In this document: positions 28,491 through 37,308 of the stretch, piece by piece
Layout: every line of letters begins with the position of its first letter
Position numbering within the stretch: the stretch's first letter is position 1
NCBI RefSeq assembly: GCF_037201975.1
Contig: NZ_CP147520.1
Span: 3,968,001 to 4,032,000, forward strand
Source: Streptomyces sp. TG1A-60
GTDB lineage: Bacteria > Actinomycetota > Actinomycetes > Streptomycetales > Streptomycetaceae
DNA: 64,000 nt
Reading direction: 5' to 3'
The notes under the pieces: generated by a model
The model's database searches: none
Seen by the model: only the letters and a program-made list of their open reading frames with translations
Told to the model about the DNA's origin: nothing
Made by a program: the position numbers and the translations under genes

Positions 28491-28540
28491 GCGGCACAGC
28501 GTAACGAGTCACAGATGACCCGATCGGGGTTGCTTCTTAT

Positions 28541-28552
28541 TACCGACGGGTA
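28541..28552. promoter_or_regulatory. Candidate repressor operator for the acyl-CoA dehydrogenase gene
   Basis: TACCGACGGGTA is an inverted repeat (TACC-N4-GGTA) about 90 bases upstream of the acyl-CoA dehydrogenase start and 50 bases upstream of the divergent SseB-like start. TetR-type fatty-acid regulators in actinobacteria bind repeats of this look; which protein binds here is not known. Confidence 0.4.
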
Positions 28553-28642
28553 GCATCATCGGATAGAAGCTACTTGCTGGTATGTGAACTAGTGCGAGGA
28601 TCCAGCGCCTCGCCGACCTCTTCTCTCTACGGAGCCGTCGCC

Positions 28643-30484
28643 ATGGGGCACTACAAGTCGAATCTCCGCGACATCGAGTTCAACCTCTTCGAGGTCCTCG
28701 GGCGCGACAAGCTGTACGGCACCGGCCCGTTCGCGGAGATGGACACGGACACCGCCAAGAGCATCCTGGAGGAGCTGGCCCGTCTCGCCGAGAACGAGCT
28801 GGCGGAGTCCTTCACGGACGCCGACCGCAACCCGCCGGTCTTCGACCCGGAGACGAACACCGCTCCCGTACCGGCCTCCTTCAAGAAGAGCTACAAGGCC
28901 TTCATGGACTCCGAGTACTGGCGCCTCGGCCTGCCCGAGGAGATCGGCGGCACCACCTCCCCGCGCTCCCTGATCTGGGCGTACGCGGAGCTGCTGCTCG
29001 GCTCGAACCCGGCCGTGTGGATGTACGCCTCCGGCCCGGCGTTCGCCGGCGTCCTCCACGACGAGGGCAACGACGTACAGAAGAAGATCGCCCGGATCGC
29101 GGTCGAGAGGACCTGGGGCTCCACCATGGTGCTCACCGAGCCGGACGCCGGCTCGGACGTCGGCGCCGGACGCACCAGGGCGATCCAGCAGGAGGACGGT
29201 TCCTGGCACATCGAGGGCGTCAAGCGCTTCATCACGTCCGGTGAGCACGACATGGAGGAGAACATCCTCCACTACGTCCTCGCCCGCCCCGAGGGCCACG
29301 GCCCCGGCACCAAGGGCCTGTCCCTCTTCCTCGTCCCGAAGTACCTCTTCGACTTCGAGACCGGCGAGCTGGGCGAGCGCAACGGCGTCTACGCCACGAA
29401 CGTCGAGCACAAGATGGGCCTCAAGGCCTCCAACACCTGCGAGATGACCTTCGGCGACCGCCACCCGGCCAAGGGCTGGCTGATCGGCGACAGGCACGAC
29501 GGCATCCGCCAGATGTTCCGCATCATCGAGTTCGCCCGCATGATGGTCGGCACCAAGGCGATCTCCACGCTCTCGACGGGCTACCTGAACGCCCTGGAGT
29601 ACGCCAAGGAGCGCGTCCAGGGCCCGGACCTCGCGAACTTCATGGACAAGACCGCGCCCAAGGTCACCATCACGCACCACCCCGACGTCCGCCGCTCGCT
29701 GATGACGCAGAAGGCGTACGCGGAGGGCATGCGCGCGCTGGTCCTGTACACGGCCTCTCTCCAGGACGAGATCCAGGTCAAGGAGGCGGCCGGCGAGGAC
29801 GCCTCCGCCCTGGAGGCCCTGAACGACCTGCTCCTGCCCATCGTCAAGGGCTACGGCTCCGAGAAGGGCTACGAGCAGCTTGCCCAGTCGCTGCAGACCT
29901 TCGGCGGCTCCGGCTTCCTGCAGGAGTACCCGATCGAGCAGTACATCCGCGACGCCAAGATCGACACCCTGTACGAGGGCACCACCGCGATCCAGGGCCA
30001 GGACTTCTTCTTCCGGAAGATCGTCCGCAACCAGGGCGCCGCGCTGAACACCCTCGCCGAGGAGATCAAGAAGTTCCTGGCGGTCGGCGAGGGCGGCGAG
30101 CGGCTGGCCGGTGCCCGCGAGCACCTCGCCAAGGCCGCCGTCGAACTGGAGGCCATGGTCGGTCTGCTGCTCACCGACCTCGCGGCCACCGAGCAGGACG
30201 TCAAGAACATCTACAAGGTGGGCCTCAACACCACCCGCCTGCTGATGGCCTCCGGCGACGTGGTCGTCGGTTACCTCCTCCTCAGGGGCGCCGCCGTCGC
30301 CGCCGAGAAGCTGGCGACCGCCCCCGCCAAGGCTGTGTCCTCCAAGGACGTGGCCTTCTACACCGGCAAGATCGCGGCGGCGAGCTTCTTCGCGGCCGAG
30401 GTCCTGCCGGGCGTCACCCTCGCCCGCAAGGTCTCCGAGGGCGTCGACCTGGACCTGATGGAGCTGGACGAGGCGGCGTTCTAG
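28643..30484 (+). CDS. Acyl-CoA dehydrogenase, long (613-residue) type
   Basis: This FAD enzyme introduces the alpha-beta double bond in acyl-CoA during beta-oxidation. Residues about 40-150 are the helical N domain, 155-290 the beta domain ([28 protein letters not shown]), and 300-470 the C-terminal helical domain with the catalytic base in [15 protein letters not shown] further domain of about 130 residues follows, as in the FadE5-like/AidB-related group, rather than the usual 380-residue enzymes. ATG 28643 begins [20 protein letters not shown], the conserved start. It is a single gene ended by two hairpins. Confidence 0.92.
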   Translation: MGHYKSNLRDIEFNLFEVLGRDKLYGTGPFAEMDTDTAKSILEELARLAENELAESFTDADRNPPVFDPETNTAPVPASFKKSYKAFMDSEYWRLGLPEEIGGTTSPRSLIWAYAELLLGSNPAVWMYASGPAFAGVLHDEGNDVQKKIARIAVERTWGSTMVLTEPDAGSDVGAGRTRAIQQEDGSWHIEGVKRFITSGEHDMEENILHYVLARPEGHGPGTKGLSLFLVPKYLFDFETGELGERNGVYATNVEHKMGLKASNTCEMTFGDRHPAKGWLIGDRHDGIRQMFRIIEFARMMVGTKAISTLSTGYLNALEYAKERVQGPDLANFMDKTAPKVTITHHPDVRRSLMTQKAYAEGMRALVLYTASLQDEIQVKEAAGEDASALEALNDLLLPIVKGYGSEKGYEQLAQSLQTFGGSGFLQEYPIEQYIRDAKIDTLYEGTTAIQGQDFFFRKIVRNQGAALNTLAEEIKKFLAVGEGGERLAGAREHLAKAAVELEAMVGLLLTDLAATEQDVKNIYKVGLNTTRLLMASGDVVVGYLLLRGAAVAAEKLATAPAKAVSSKDVAFYTGKIAAASFFAAEVLPGVTLARKVSEGVDLDLMELDEAAF

Positions 30485-30525
30485 AAGGGCGCTGGAAGGG
30501 CGCCCCTCGGCCGCACCCCGGCCGT

Positions 30526-30560
30526 GGCGCCGGACGGACCCTGCCCGACCGTCCGGCGCC
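30526..30560 (+). terminator. Terminator after acyl-CoA dehydrogenase
   Basis: GGCGCCGGACGG / CCGTCCGGCGCC forms a 12-bp stem 42 bases after the stop. A second hairpin with a GCCCGCTCCC / GGGAGCGGGC stem follows at 30587-30613. Confidence 0.75.
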
Positions 30561-30639
30561 CCTTCCTCGACACCGCTCACCACGAGGCCCGCTCCCAACC
30601 CCAGGGAGCGGGCCCTCGTACGTCGTTAAGGTGAACCCC

Positions 30640-31938
30640 ATGCGCACACCCCCACGCTTCGATCGCGGCCACACCGACGACCTCATGACCTTCCTGTCGA
30701 GCAGCCCGTCCCCGTACCACGCGGTGGCGAGCGCCGCGGAGCGGCTGGAGAAGGCCGGCTTCCGACAGGTCGCGGAGACGGACGCGTGGGACGGCACGCT
30801 GGGCGGCAGGTACGTACTGCGCGGCGGCGCGATCATCGCCTGGTACGTGCCTGAGGGGGCCACACCGCACACCCCCTTCCGCATCGTCGGCGCGCACACC
30901 GACTCCCCCAACCTGCGCGTGAAGCCGCGCCCCGACAGCGGTGCGCACGGCTGGCGCCAGGTCGCCGTCGAGGTCTACGGCGGCCCGCTGCTCAACTCCT
31001 GGCTCGACCGCGACCTCGGCCTCTCCGGCCGCCTGTCCCTGCGCGACGGCACCAGCCGCCTCGTCAACGTCGACAGACCCCTCCTCCGTGTCCCCCAACT
31101 CGCCATCCACCTCGACCGCTCGGTCGCCTCCGACGGCCTCAAGCTCGACAAGCAGCGTCATCTCCAGCCCGTCTGGGGCCTGGGCGACGACGTCCGCGAC
31201 GGCGACCTGATCGCCTTCCTGGAGGAGGAGTCGGGCCTCCCCTCGGGCGAGGTCACCGGCTGGGACCTGATGACCCACTCCGTCGAGGCCCCCGCGTACC
31301 TGGGCCGCGACAAGGAACTGCTCGCCGGTCCCCGCATGGACAACCTCCTCTCCGTGCACGCCGGTACGGCGGCACTCGCCGCGGTCGCCACCACCGGTGA
31401 CGGCCTCCCCCGCATTCCCGTCCTCGCGGCCTTCGACCACGAGGAGAACGGCTCCCAGTCGGACACCGGCGCGGACGGCCCGCTGCTCGGCTCCGTGCTG
31501 GAGCGCTCGGTCTTCGCCCGCGGCGGCTCGTACGAGGACCGGGCCCGCGCCTTCGCCGGCACGGTCTGCCTCTCCTCCGACACCGGTCACGCCGTCCACC
31601 CCAACTACGCCGAGCGGCACGACCCCACGCACCACCCGCGCGCGGACGCCGGCCCGATCCTGAAGGTGAACGTCAACAACCGCTACGCCACGGACGGTTC
31701 GGGCCGCGCCGTCTTCACCGCCGCCTGTGAGAAGGCCGGTGTGCCCTTCCAGACGTTCGTCTCCAACAACTCCATGCCCTGCGGCACCACCATCGGCCCG
31801 ATCACCGCCGCCCGCCACGGCATCCGCACCGTCGACATCGGCGTCGCCATCCTCTCCATGCACAGCGCCCGCGAACTGTGCGGCGCGAAGGACCCCTACC
31901 TCCTGGCGAACGCTCTGACGGCGTTCCTGGAGGGCTGA
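30640..31938 (+). CDS. apeB: M18-family aminopeptidase (aspartyl aminopeptidase type)
   Basis: The 432-residue zinc enzyme removes N-terminal residues, preferring acidic ones in characterised homologues. Metal and catalytic segments are FRIVGAHTDSPNLRVKP (first His-x-Asp), LAAFDHEENGSQSDTGADG (bridging Asp and general-base Glu-Glu), SSDTGHAVHPNY and IGVAILSMHSARELCG (last His). It is cytoplasmic, with no signal peptide. An in-frame GTG at 30631 would add three residues. The symbol follows the Streptomyces naming that I remember. Confidence 0.92.
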   Translation: MRTPPRFDRGHTDDLMTFLSSSPSPYHAVASAAERLEKAGFRQVAETDAWDGTLGGRYVLRGGAIIAWYVPEGATPHTPFRIVGAHTDSPNLRVKPRPDSGAHGWRQVAVEVYGGPLLNSWLDRDLGLSGRLSLRDGTSRLVNVDRPLLRVPQLAIHLDRSVASDGLKLDKQRHLQPVWGLGDDVRDGDLIAFLEEESGLPSGEVTGWDLMTHSVEAPAYLGRDKELLAGPRMDNLLSVHAGTAALAAVATTGDGLPRIPVLAAFDHEENGSQSDTGADGPLLGSVLERSVFARGGSYEDRARAFAGTVCLSSDTGHAVHPNYAERHDPTHHPRADAGPILKVNVNNRYATDGSGRAVFTAACEKAGVPFQTFVSNNSMPCGTTIGPITAARHGIRTVDIGVAILSMHSARELCGAKDPYLLANALTAFLEG

Positions 31939-31963
31939 CCCCGGCCCCCGCCCGCGAGGGCCG

Positions 31964-32017
31964 GTGCCGCGGCAGGCGAGGTTCGCCCGACGGGGCGAAC
32001 GCTGCCTGTCGCGGCAC
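31964..32017 (+). terminator. Terminator after the aminopeptidase gene
   Basis: An outer stem (GTGCCGCGGCAGGC with TGCCTGTCGCGGCAC, one mismatch) encloses an inner TTCGCCC/GGGCGAA hairpin, 25 bases after the stop codon. Confidence 0.75.
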
Positions 32018-32051
32018 CAGTTGACGGGGCGAACGCTGCCTGTCGCGGCAC
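31989..32051 (+). repeat. 29-bp direct repeat within and after the terminator
   Basis: A 29-base unit starting GACGGGGCGAACGCTGCCTG occurs at 31989-32017 and again, identically, at 32023-32051, separated by five bases. The first copy is the right arm of the hairpin, so the second copy can pair with the same left arm and form an alternative structure. Confidence 0.85.
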
Positions 32052-32149
32052 TGGTTACTGACAGGCCTGTTCGGGTACCCGATCCCGACCGGTAGGACCG
32101 AACGACCGGAACGACCGGCCGACCCAACCGGACACAGGGAGGAACACTC

Positions 32150-32383
32150 ATGGGCCTGGGCGGGTGCATCATTCTGATCGCCGTGGGGGCCATCCTCACG
32201 TTCGCCACCGACTGGGACATGCAAGGGGTCAACCTCGACCTGGTCGGCATCATCTTCATGATCGTCGGTCTGATCGGCGTCGCCACCTTCAGCAGCATCG
32301 CCAAGCGGAGGCGGGTCCTGGTGCCGCCCTCGACTCCGGTCGTCGACGACCGGCACCACCGCGACGGGTACGGCGGCATGTGA
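32150..32383 (+). CDS. Small two-helix membrane protein (DUF6458-like)
   Basis: The 77-residue protein has helices at about 3-21 (GGCIILIAVGAILTFATDW) and 27-48 (LDLVGIIFMIVGLIGVATF), then a basic RRRR stretch and a short hydrophilic tail. The start has GGGAGGA at good distance. It is a widespread actinobacterial family of unknown function. Confidence 0.8.
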   Translation: MGLGGCIILIAVGAILTFATDWDMQGVNLDLVGIIFMIVGLIGVATFSSIAKRRRVLVPPSTPVVDDRHHRDGYGGM

Positions 32384-32417
32384 CCACACCGTCCCGGCGG
32401 GCAGCGAGGAGGGCGGT

Positions 32418-32656
32418 CTCGGACGAGTCCGTCAGCGCCCGGGGACGACCCCGCCGGCCTGGCTGACCGGAGAGCGGGTGACCCTGGCGTGCCGCTGATC
32501 GAGCGGGGCGAGGAACGGCTGGACGTGGTCGCCGCGCGGAGCGGCCCGGGGACCGCCGCCAACCTCCGGAACCGGCTGCGCCGCGAGACCGGCCTGAGCC
32601 CTTCGGCCTACAAGCGACGTTTCGGACCGGGTCCCGGGGAACGCCTGAAGGCATGA
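32418..32656 (+). pseudogene. C-terminal remnant of an AraC/GlxA-family regulator
   Basis: Two frames together encode the tail of an AraC-type DNA-binding domain: GTTPPAWLTGERVTLACR in one frame (to about 32493), then LIERGEERLDVVAARSG, AANLRNRLRRETGLSPSAYK and RRF in the next, up to the stop at 32654-32656. This is the second helix-turn-helix with the conserved GLSPSAYKRRF signature. The sensor domain and first helix-turn-helix are gone. Joining the frames requires restoring one base near 32493. The remnant's stop overlaps the start of the next gene in an ATGA. The 34 bases before it hold nothing. Confidence 0.65.
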
Positions 32657-33147
32657 GATTCCTCGTACGCGACCGGCTCCTCGGCATCGGTGACGACTAC
32701 TGGATCGAGGACGAGCACGGCCGGAAGGCCTTCCTCGTCGACGGCAAGGCCATGCGGCTGCGGGACACCTTCGAGCTGAAGGACACCCAGGGGCGCGTCC
32801 TGATCGACATCAGGCAGAAGATGTTCGCGCTGCGCGACACCATGGTGGTCGAACGGGACGGCGAGCCCCTGGCCACCGTCCGTCGTAAGCACCTGTCCCT
32901 GCTCCGCAACCACTACCGGGTGTCGCTGGTGGACGGCACCGAGCTCGACGTGAGCGGCAAGATCCTCGACCGTGAGTTCGTCGTCGAGCACGACGGAGAA
33001 CTCCTCGCGCACATCTCCCGCCGTTGGCTGCGGGTCCGCGAGACCTACGGCCTCGACGTCGTACGCGACGACGCGGACCCGGCCCTGCTGATCGCCGTGG
33101 CGGTGTGCGTGATCCACCTGGCGGAGAAGGAGAGGGACGACGACTGA
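32653..33147 (+). CDS. LURP-one-related (Tubby-like fold) protein
   Basis: The 164-residue protein starts MRFLVRDRLLGIGDDYWIED and alternates short beta-strands: DTFELKDTQGRVLIDIRQKM, DTMVVERDGEPLATVRRK, GKILDREFVVEHDGELLAHISRR. This is the LOR/YxjI barrel around a central hydrophobic helix (ALLIAVAVCVIHLAE near the end). Function is unknown; the fold resembles phospholipid scramblases and Tubby. The start codon overlaps the stop of the AraC remnant (ATGA), so translation may originally have been coupled. Confidence 0.8.
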   Translation: MRFLVRDRLLGIGDDYWIEDEHGRKAFLVDGKAMRLRDTFELKDTQGRVLIDIRQKMFALRDTMVVERDGEPLATVRRKHLSLLRNHYRVSLVDGTELDVSGKILDREFVVEHDGELLAHISRRWLRVRETYGLDVVRDDADPALLIAVAVCVIHLAEKERDDD

Positions 33148-33179
33148 CGGAAGCGACGAACGGGGACGGCCGGCAGGGA

Positions 33180-33974
33180 TCAGCGGCGCGGCGGCTCCAG
33201 CCCCAGCAGTCGGTCCTTGAGCGCGGGGAACAGCTCCCGGGTCGTGGCCACCTTCGCCGGGTCGAGGTCGACCGTGAGGACCTCCTCGTCGGAGCCCGCC
33301 TCCGCGAGCACCTCGCCCCAGGGATCGACCACGATCGAGTGACCGGCCTGGGGAACCCCCGCGTGTGTACCGGCCGTTCCGCAGGCGAGGACGTACGCCT
33401 GGTTCTCGATCGCCCGGGCCTGCGACAGCAGTGTCCAGTGCGACCGCCGCCGCTCCGGCCATCCCGCCGACAGCACGAACATCTCGGCGCCCGTGTCGAC
33501 GAGCCCCCGGAACAGCTCGGGGAAGCGGAGGTCGTAGCAGGTGGCGATGCCGATGGTCGTCTCGGGAAGACGGAGCGTCACCAGTTCCGAGCCGGCGCCC
33601 ATCAGCACCGCCTCACCCTTGTCGAAGCCGAAGCGGTGGATCTTGCGGTAGGCGGCGGCGAGGTCACCGGAAGGTGAGAAGACGAGGGAGGTGTTGTAAA
33701 GGGGGCCGTCCGGGTCACGCTCCGGGATCGAGCCCGCGTGCAGCCAGACGCCCGCGTCGCTCGCCGCCTTGGCCATCGCCTCGTAGGTCGGACCTTCCAG
33801 CGGCTCGGCCTCGGCCGTGAAGGACTCGAACGCGAACGCGCCGGTGGTCCACAGCTCCGGGAGGACCACGAGATCGGCACCGGCCTGCTCCCGCACCAGC
33901 GAGGCCACACGCCGACGGCGCGAATCAACCGATTCGTCCTCTTCTATACCGATCTGAATGAGCGAGGCGCGCAC
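33180..33974 (-). CDS. Carbon-nitrogen hydrolase (nitrilase superfamily, omega-amidase-like)
   Basis: The 264-residue enzyme has the Glu-Lys-Cys triad: Glu in VVLPELWTTG, Lys in YRKIHRFGFDKGE and Cys in IGIATCYDLRFPELFR, followed by SAGWPERRRSHW. This pattern fits omega-amidase/YafV and related C-N hydrolases that cut short amides, possibly in metabolite repair. GTG 33974 starts VRASLIQIGI, the usual first strand; its ribosome site is weak. The gene is convergent with the LOR gene, 32 bases apart. Confidence 0.88.
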   Translation of the reverse strand: MRASLIQIGIEEDESVDSRRRRVASLVREQAGADLVVLPELWTTGAFAFESFTAEAEPLEGPTYEAMAKAASDAGVWLHAGSIPERDPDGPLYNTSLVFSPSGDLAAAYRKIHRFGFDKGEAVLMGAGSELVTLRLPETTIGIATCYDLRFPELFRGLVDTGAEMFVLSAGWPERRRSHWTLLSQARAIENQAYVLACGTAGTHAGVPQAGHSIVVDPWGEVLAEAGSDEEVLTVDLDPAKVATTRELFPALKDRLLGLEPPRR

Positions 33975-34208
33975 ACTACCACCGTCCTGGCATTCGAGCC
34001 GTCGACACGGGCACCTACGATCGTCACACCAAAGCACTGCCGGGGTGCCCCTCAGCAGCGTAACTTAACGTTCCACAGCGCCCACTGACAGCCGCCGACG
34101 CCCGCTCACCGCCGTCAACGCCGACACCCCCACTGAAGACCACCCGCCACGTAGCCGACACGTACCGACCGTACTGACACGTACCGACCGCCCGAGGGGT
34201 CCCGTTCC

Positions 34209-35033
34209 GTGAGTCTGCATCCCACACTTCAGCCCTACGCCGACGCCTGGACCCACTCCGTGGACGCGATATCCGAGCTGGTGACGCCGCTCGTGGAGGG
34301 CGAGTGGAACCGGCGGACGCCATGCCCCGGCTGGTCGGTTCGCGATGTGGTCTCCCATGTCATCGGCCTGGACTGCGAGATGCTCGGCGACCCGCGTCCG
34401 ATCCACACCCTCCCGCGCGACCTGTACCACGTACGGACCGAGCACCAGCGGTACATGGAGATGCAGGTCGACGCCCGCCGGCACCACACCGCGCCGGAGA
34501 TGACCTCCGAGCTGGAGTACACGATCATCCGGCGCAACCGCCAGCTGCGGAACGAGTCACGGCAGCCGGACCACAAGGTGCGTGGCCCGCTCGGCACGGA
34601 GCTGACCCTCGAACAAGCCATGCGCAACCGCGCGTTCGACGTGTGGGTCCACGAGCAGGATCTGCGCGCCGCGCTGGGGCAGCCGGGCAACCTGGACTCG
34701 CCGGGCGCGTACGTCGTCCGCGACGAGCTGCTCTCCGTCCTGCCGAAGGTCATCGCCGAGGACGCGCAGGCACCGCGCAGTTCGGCCGTCGTCCTCGACG
34801 TGCACGGCCCCGTGGAGTTCATCCGCACCGTCCGCGTCGACATCCAGGGCCGCGGCACCCTGGAGACCTCCCCCGCCCTCGGCCCCGCCGCCACCCTCAC
34901 CCTCGACTGGGAGACCTACGTCCGCCTCGCCTGCGGCCGTGTGACCGCCGACCTGGTCGCCGACCGCATCAAGGGCGAGGGCGACCCACAGCTGATCGCG
35001 GCGATCCTGCACGTGTTCGCGGTCACCGTGTGA
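34209..35033 (+). CDS. Mycothiol-dependent maleylpyruvate isomerase-family protein
   Basis: The 274-residue product has the MDMPI N-terminal DinB-like four-helix domain (WNRRTPCPGWSVRDVVSHVIGLD, with metal-binding His, and later DVWVHEQDLRAALGQ with His) and an SCP-like C-terminal part (about 185-270). Such proteins use mycothiol, the actinobacterial thiol, in isomerase or transferase reactions; substrate unknown. GTG 34209 follows GAGGGG. It is monocistronic. Confidence 0.85.
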   Translation: MSLHPTLQPYADAWTHSVDAISELVTPLVEGEWNRRTPCPGWSVRDVVSHVIGLDCEMLGDPRPIHTLPRDLYHVRTEHQRYMEMQVDARRHHTAPEMTSELEYTIIRRNRQLRNESRQPDHKVRGPLGTELTLEQAMRNRAFDVWVHEQDLRAALGQPGNLDSPGAYVVRDELLSVLPKVIAEDAQAPRSSAVVLDVHGPVEFIRTVRVDIQGRGTLETSPALGPAATLTLDWETYVRLACGRVTADLVADRIKGEGDPQLIAAILHVFAVTV

Positions 35034-35087
35034 CCGGCCCGCCTCGAAGGCCCGCCCCTACACCGGTGGGCCCACGGAAGCCCGCCC

Positions 35088-36401
35088 CTACACCGGTACG
35101 TGCACGGTCTCCACCCGGCTCGCCACCAGCCGTTCCAGCTCGCGGCGGGCCGCGCGGCCCCGTAGGCGGAGGATCTGGCTGAGGCCCAGCGCCTGAAGGA
35201 CGAAGACGGCGGAGAAGGCGATGCGGTAGTCGTCGCCGGTCATGTCCAGGAGGACGCCGACCGCGAGCAGAGTCGTCATGGAGGCGACGAAACCACCCAT
35301 GTTGGTGATTCCGGAGGCGGTGCCCTGACGCTCCGGCGGGTTCGCCGGGCGGGCGAAGTCGAAGCCGAGCATCGAGGCCGGGCCGCAGGCGCCGAGGACC
35401 GCGCACAGGACGACCAGGAGCCACATCGGCGCGTGGTCGCCGGGGTACAGGAGCGTGGCCGCCCAGACCGTCGCCGTCCCCAGGACCGTGCCGAGCGCCA
35501 GCGGAAGCCGCGCCGCGTGGTGCCGGGCGACGATCTGGCCGTACACCAGTCCGAAGACCATGTTGGAGAGGACGACGAGGGTGAGCAGTTCACCCGCGGT
35601 GCCCCGGCTCAGCCCCTGCGCCTGGACCAGGAACGGCAGCCCCCACAGCAGCAGGAACACCATCGCCGGGAACTGGGTGGTGAAGTGCACCCACAGCCCG
35701 AGCCGGGTGCCGGGCTCCCGCCAGGACGCCGCGATCTGGCGCCGGACGTACGCGGCCCCCCGGTGCGGGAACGGCTGCGGCTCGTGCCCCTCGGGGTGGT
35801 CCTTCAGGAACAGCAGGGTGAGGACCAGGACGACGAGCCCGGCGACCGAGCTGCCCGCGAACGCCGCCGTCCAGCCCACGCCGTGCAGCAGCCGGGCCAG
35901 CAGCAGCGTCGAGACCAGGTTGCCCGCCATGCCGGCGAGCCCCGCGAACTGCGCGATCATCGGCCCGCGCCGGGCCGGGAACCAGCGGCTCCCCAGCCGC
36001 AGCACACTGATGAACGTCATCGCGTCACCGCAGCCCAGCAGCGCCCGCGAGGCCAGCGCCGTGCCGTACGACGGCGACAGCGCGAACCCGATCTGGCCGG
36101 CCGTGAACAGCAGGATGCCCAGGGTCAGCACCTTCTTGGTGCCGAGCCGGTCGACCAGCAGACCGACGGGTATCTGCATGCCCGCGTAGACCAGCAGCTG
36201 GAGTATCGAGAAGGTCGACAGGGCGGAGGCACCCACGTGGAAGCGGTCGGCGGCGTCGAGACCGGCCACGCCCAGCGACGTACGGAAGATGACGGCGACG
36301 AAGTAGACGCAGACGCCCACACCCCAGACGGCGAGGGCGCGGCGGCCACCGGGCGGGTCACCGGGCAGACCGGCGGACGAGGACGGGGCGGGGCGGCTCA
36401 C
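35088..36401 (-). CDS. Major facilitator superfamily transporter
   Basis: The 437-residue protein has about twelve hydrophobic segments and the MFS loop-2/3 signature GLLVDRLGTKKVLTLGILLF (about residues 80-100). PMIAQFAGLAGMAGNLVSTL lies in the first half and a long central loop with KDHPEGHEP separates two six-helix halves. Substrate unknown; anion:cation or sugar-acid symporters look alike. Its GTG start overlaps the stop of the upstream GntR regulator by four bases (GTGA) after GGGGGAGG, so the two are translationally coupled and the regulator probably controls the transporter. Confidence 0.9.
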   Translation of the reverse strand: MSRPAPSSSAGLPGDPPGGRRALAVWGVGVCVYFVAVIFRTSLGVAGLDAADRFHVGASALSTFSILQLLVYAGMQIPVGLLVDRLGTKKVLTLGILLFTAGQIGFALSPSYGTALASRALLGCGDAMTFISVLRLGSRWFPARRGPMIAQFAGLAGMAGNLVSTLLLARLLHGVGWTAAFAGSSVAGLVVLVLTLLFLKDHPEGHEPQPFPHRGAAYVRRQIAASWREPGTRLGLWVHFTTQFPAMVFLLLWGLPFLVQAQGLSRGTAGELLTLVVLSNMVFGLVYGQIVARHHAARLPLALGTVLGTATVWAATLLYPGDHAPMWLLVVLCAVLGACGPASMLGFDFARPANPPERQGTASGITNMGGFVASMTTLLAVGVLLDMTGDDYRIAFSAVFVLQALGLSQILRLRGRAARRELERLVASRVETVHVPV

Positions 36402-37066
36402 CGGACCTCCCCCCGCGCCAGGTTGGAGAACCAGCTGACGTGCCGGTGCACCAGGTTCACCGCCGCCTCCGCATCGCCCGCGCGCAGCGCCCGGAGGATC
36501 TCCTCGTGCTCGGTGAGCGTCTTGGTGATGCGGTCGGGGTGGGCGTGCATCACGGCCACGCCCATGCGCAGCTGGCGGTCGCGGAGCTGGTCGTAGAGGC
36601 GGGAGAGGATGTCGTTGCCACCGCTGCGGACGATCTCGGCGTGGAAGCAGCGGTCGGTCACGGCTGCTGCGGCCAGGTCCCCGGCGGCGGCCTGCGCCTT
36701 CTGCTGTTCGAGCAGTTCCTCCAGCCGGGCGATGAGCCGCGGCGAGGCCGGGACCGTCTTACGGACCGCGTGCTCCTCGACCAGTTGCCGGGTCTCGACG
36801 ACGTCCGCGATCTCCTGCGCGGAGACGGGCAGGACCAGGGCGCCCTTCTTCGGATAGAGCTTGATCAGCCCCTCGACCTCAAGGCGCAGCAGCGCCTCGC
36901 GCACCGGCGTCCGGGACACCCCGACCGCCTCGGCCAGCTCCCCCTCGGTAAGCAGCGTGCCGCCCTCGTAACGGCGCTCCAGGACGCCCTGTTTGACGTG
37001 GGCGTAGACACGGTCGGCGGCGGGTGGCCGCTTCACGGCCAGGGCTGGGTCGGAGGACATGGCCAC
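36398..37066 (-). CDS. GntR-family regulator with FCD domain
   Basis: The 222-residue repressor has a winged helix (about 18-85: LTEGELAEAVGVSRTPVREALLRLEVEGLI) and a C-terminal FCD ligand domain (about 95-215) with metal-binding His (CFHAEIV, HEEILRAL, HRHVSWF). FCD regulators usually sense carboxylic acids. GTG 37066 or ATG 37060 may be the start. It forms an operon with the downstream MFS gene. Confidence 0.9.
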   Translation of the reverse strand: MAMSSDPALAVKRPPAADRVYAHVKQGVLERRYEGGTLLTEGELAEAVGVSRTPVREALLRLEVEGLIKLYPKKGALVLPVSAQEIADVVETRQLVEEHAVRKTVPASPRLIARLEELLEQQKAQAAAGDLAAAAVTDRCFHAEIVRSGGNDILSRLYDQLRDRQLRMGVAVMHAHPDRITKTLTEHEEILRALRAGDAEAAVNLVHRHVSWFSNLARGEVR

Positions 37067-37308
37067 AGCTTAGATACAACACGCACGCATGGCGCCCCTC
37101 GTCCACGATCCGGGATGAACCGCGCCCGAATCACCATGGAACCTTCAAGAGAGTGTGAGATGGACTTGAATCGACCCCCGCCTCGCCCGCCGCACAACCT
37201 TTTGTGCTACTCACTTGTCGTACGAGAAGCGGCCCCGGGTTGCGCCTGTCCCTCCGGTGTCGAACTGGCCGCACTCCTCAGACATTTGACGCAATCGGGG
37301 TACTGAAC

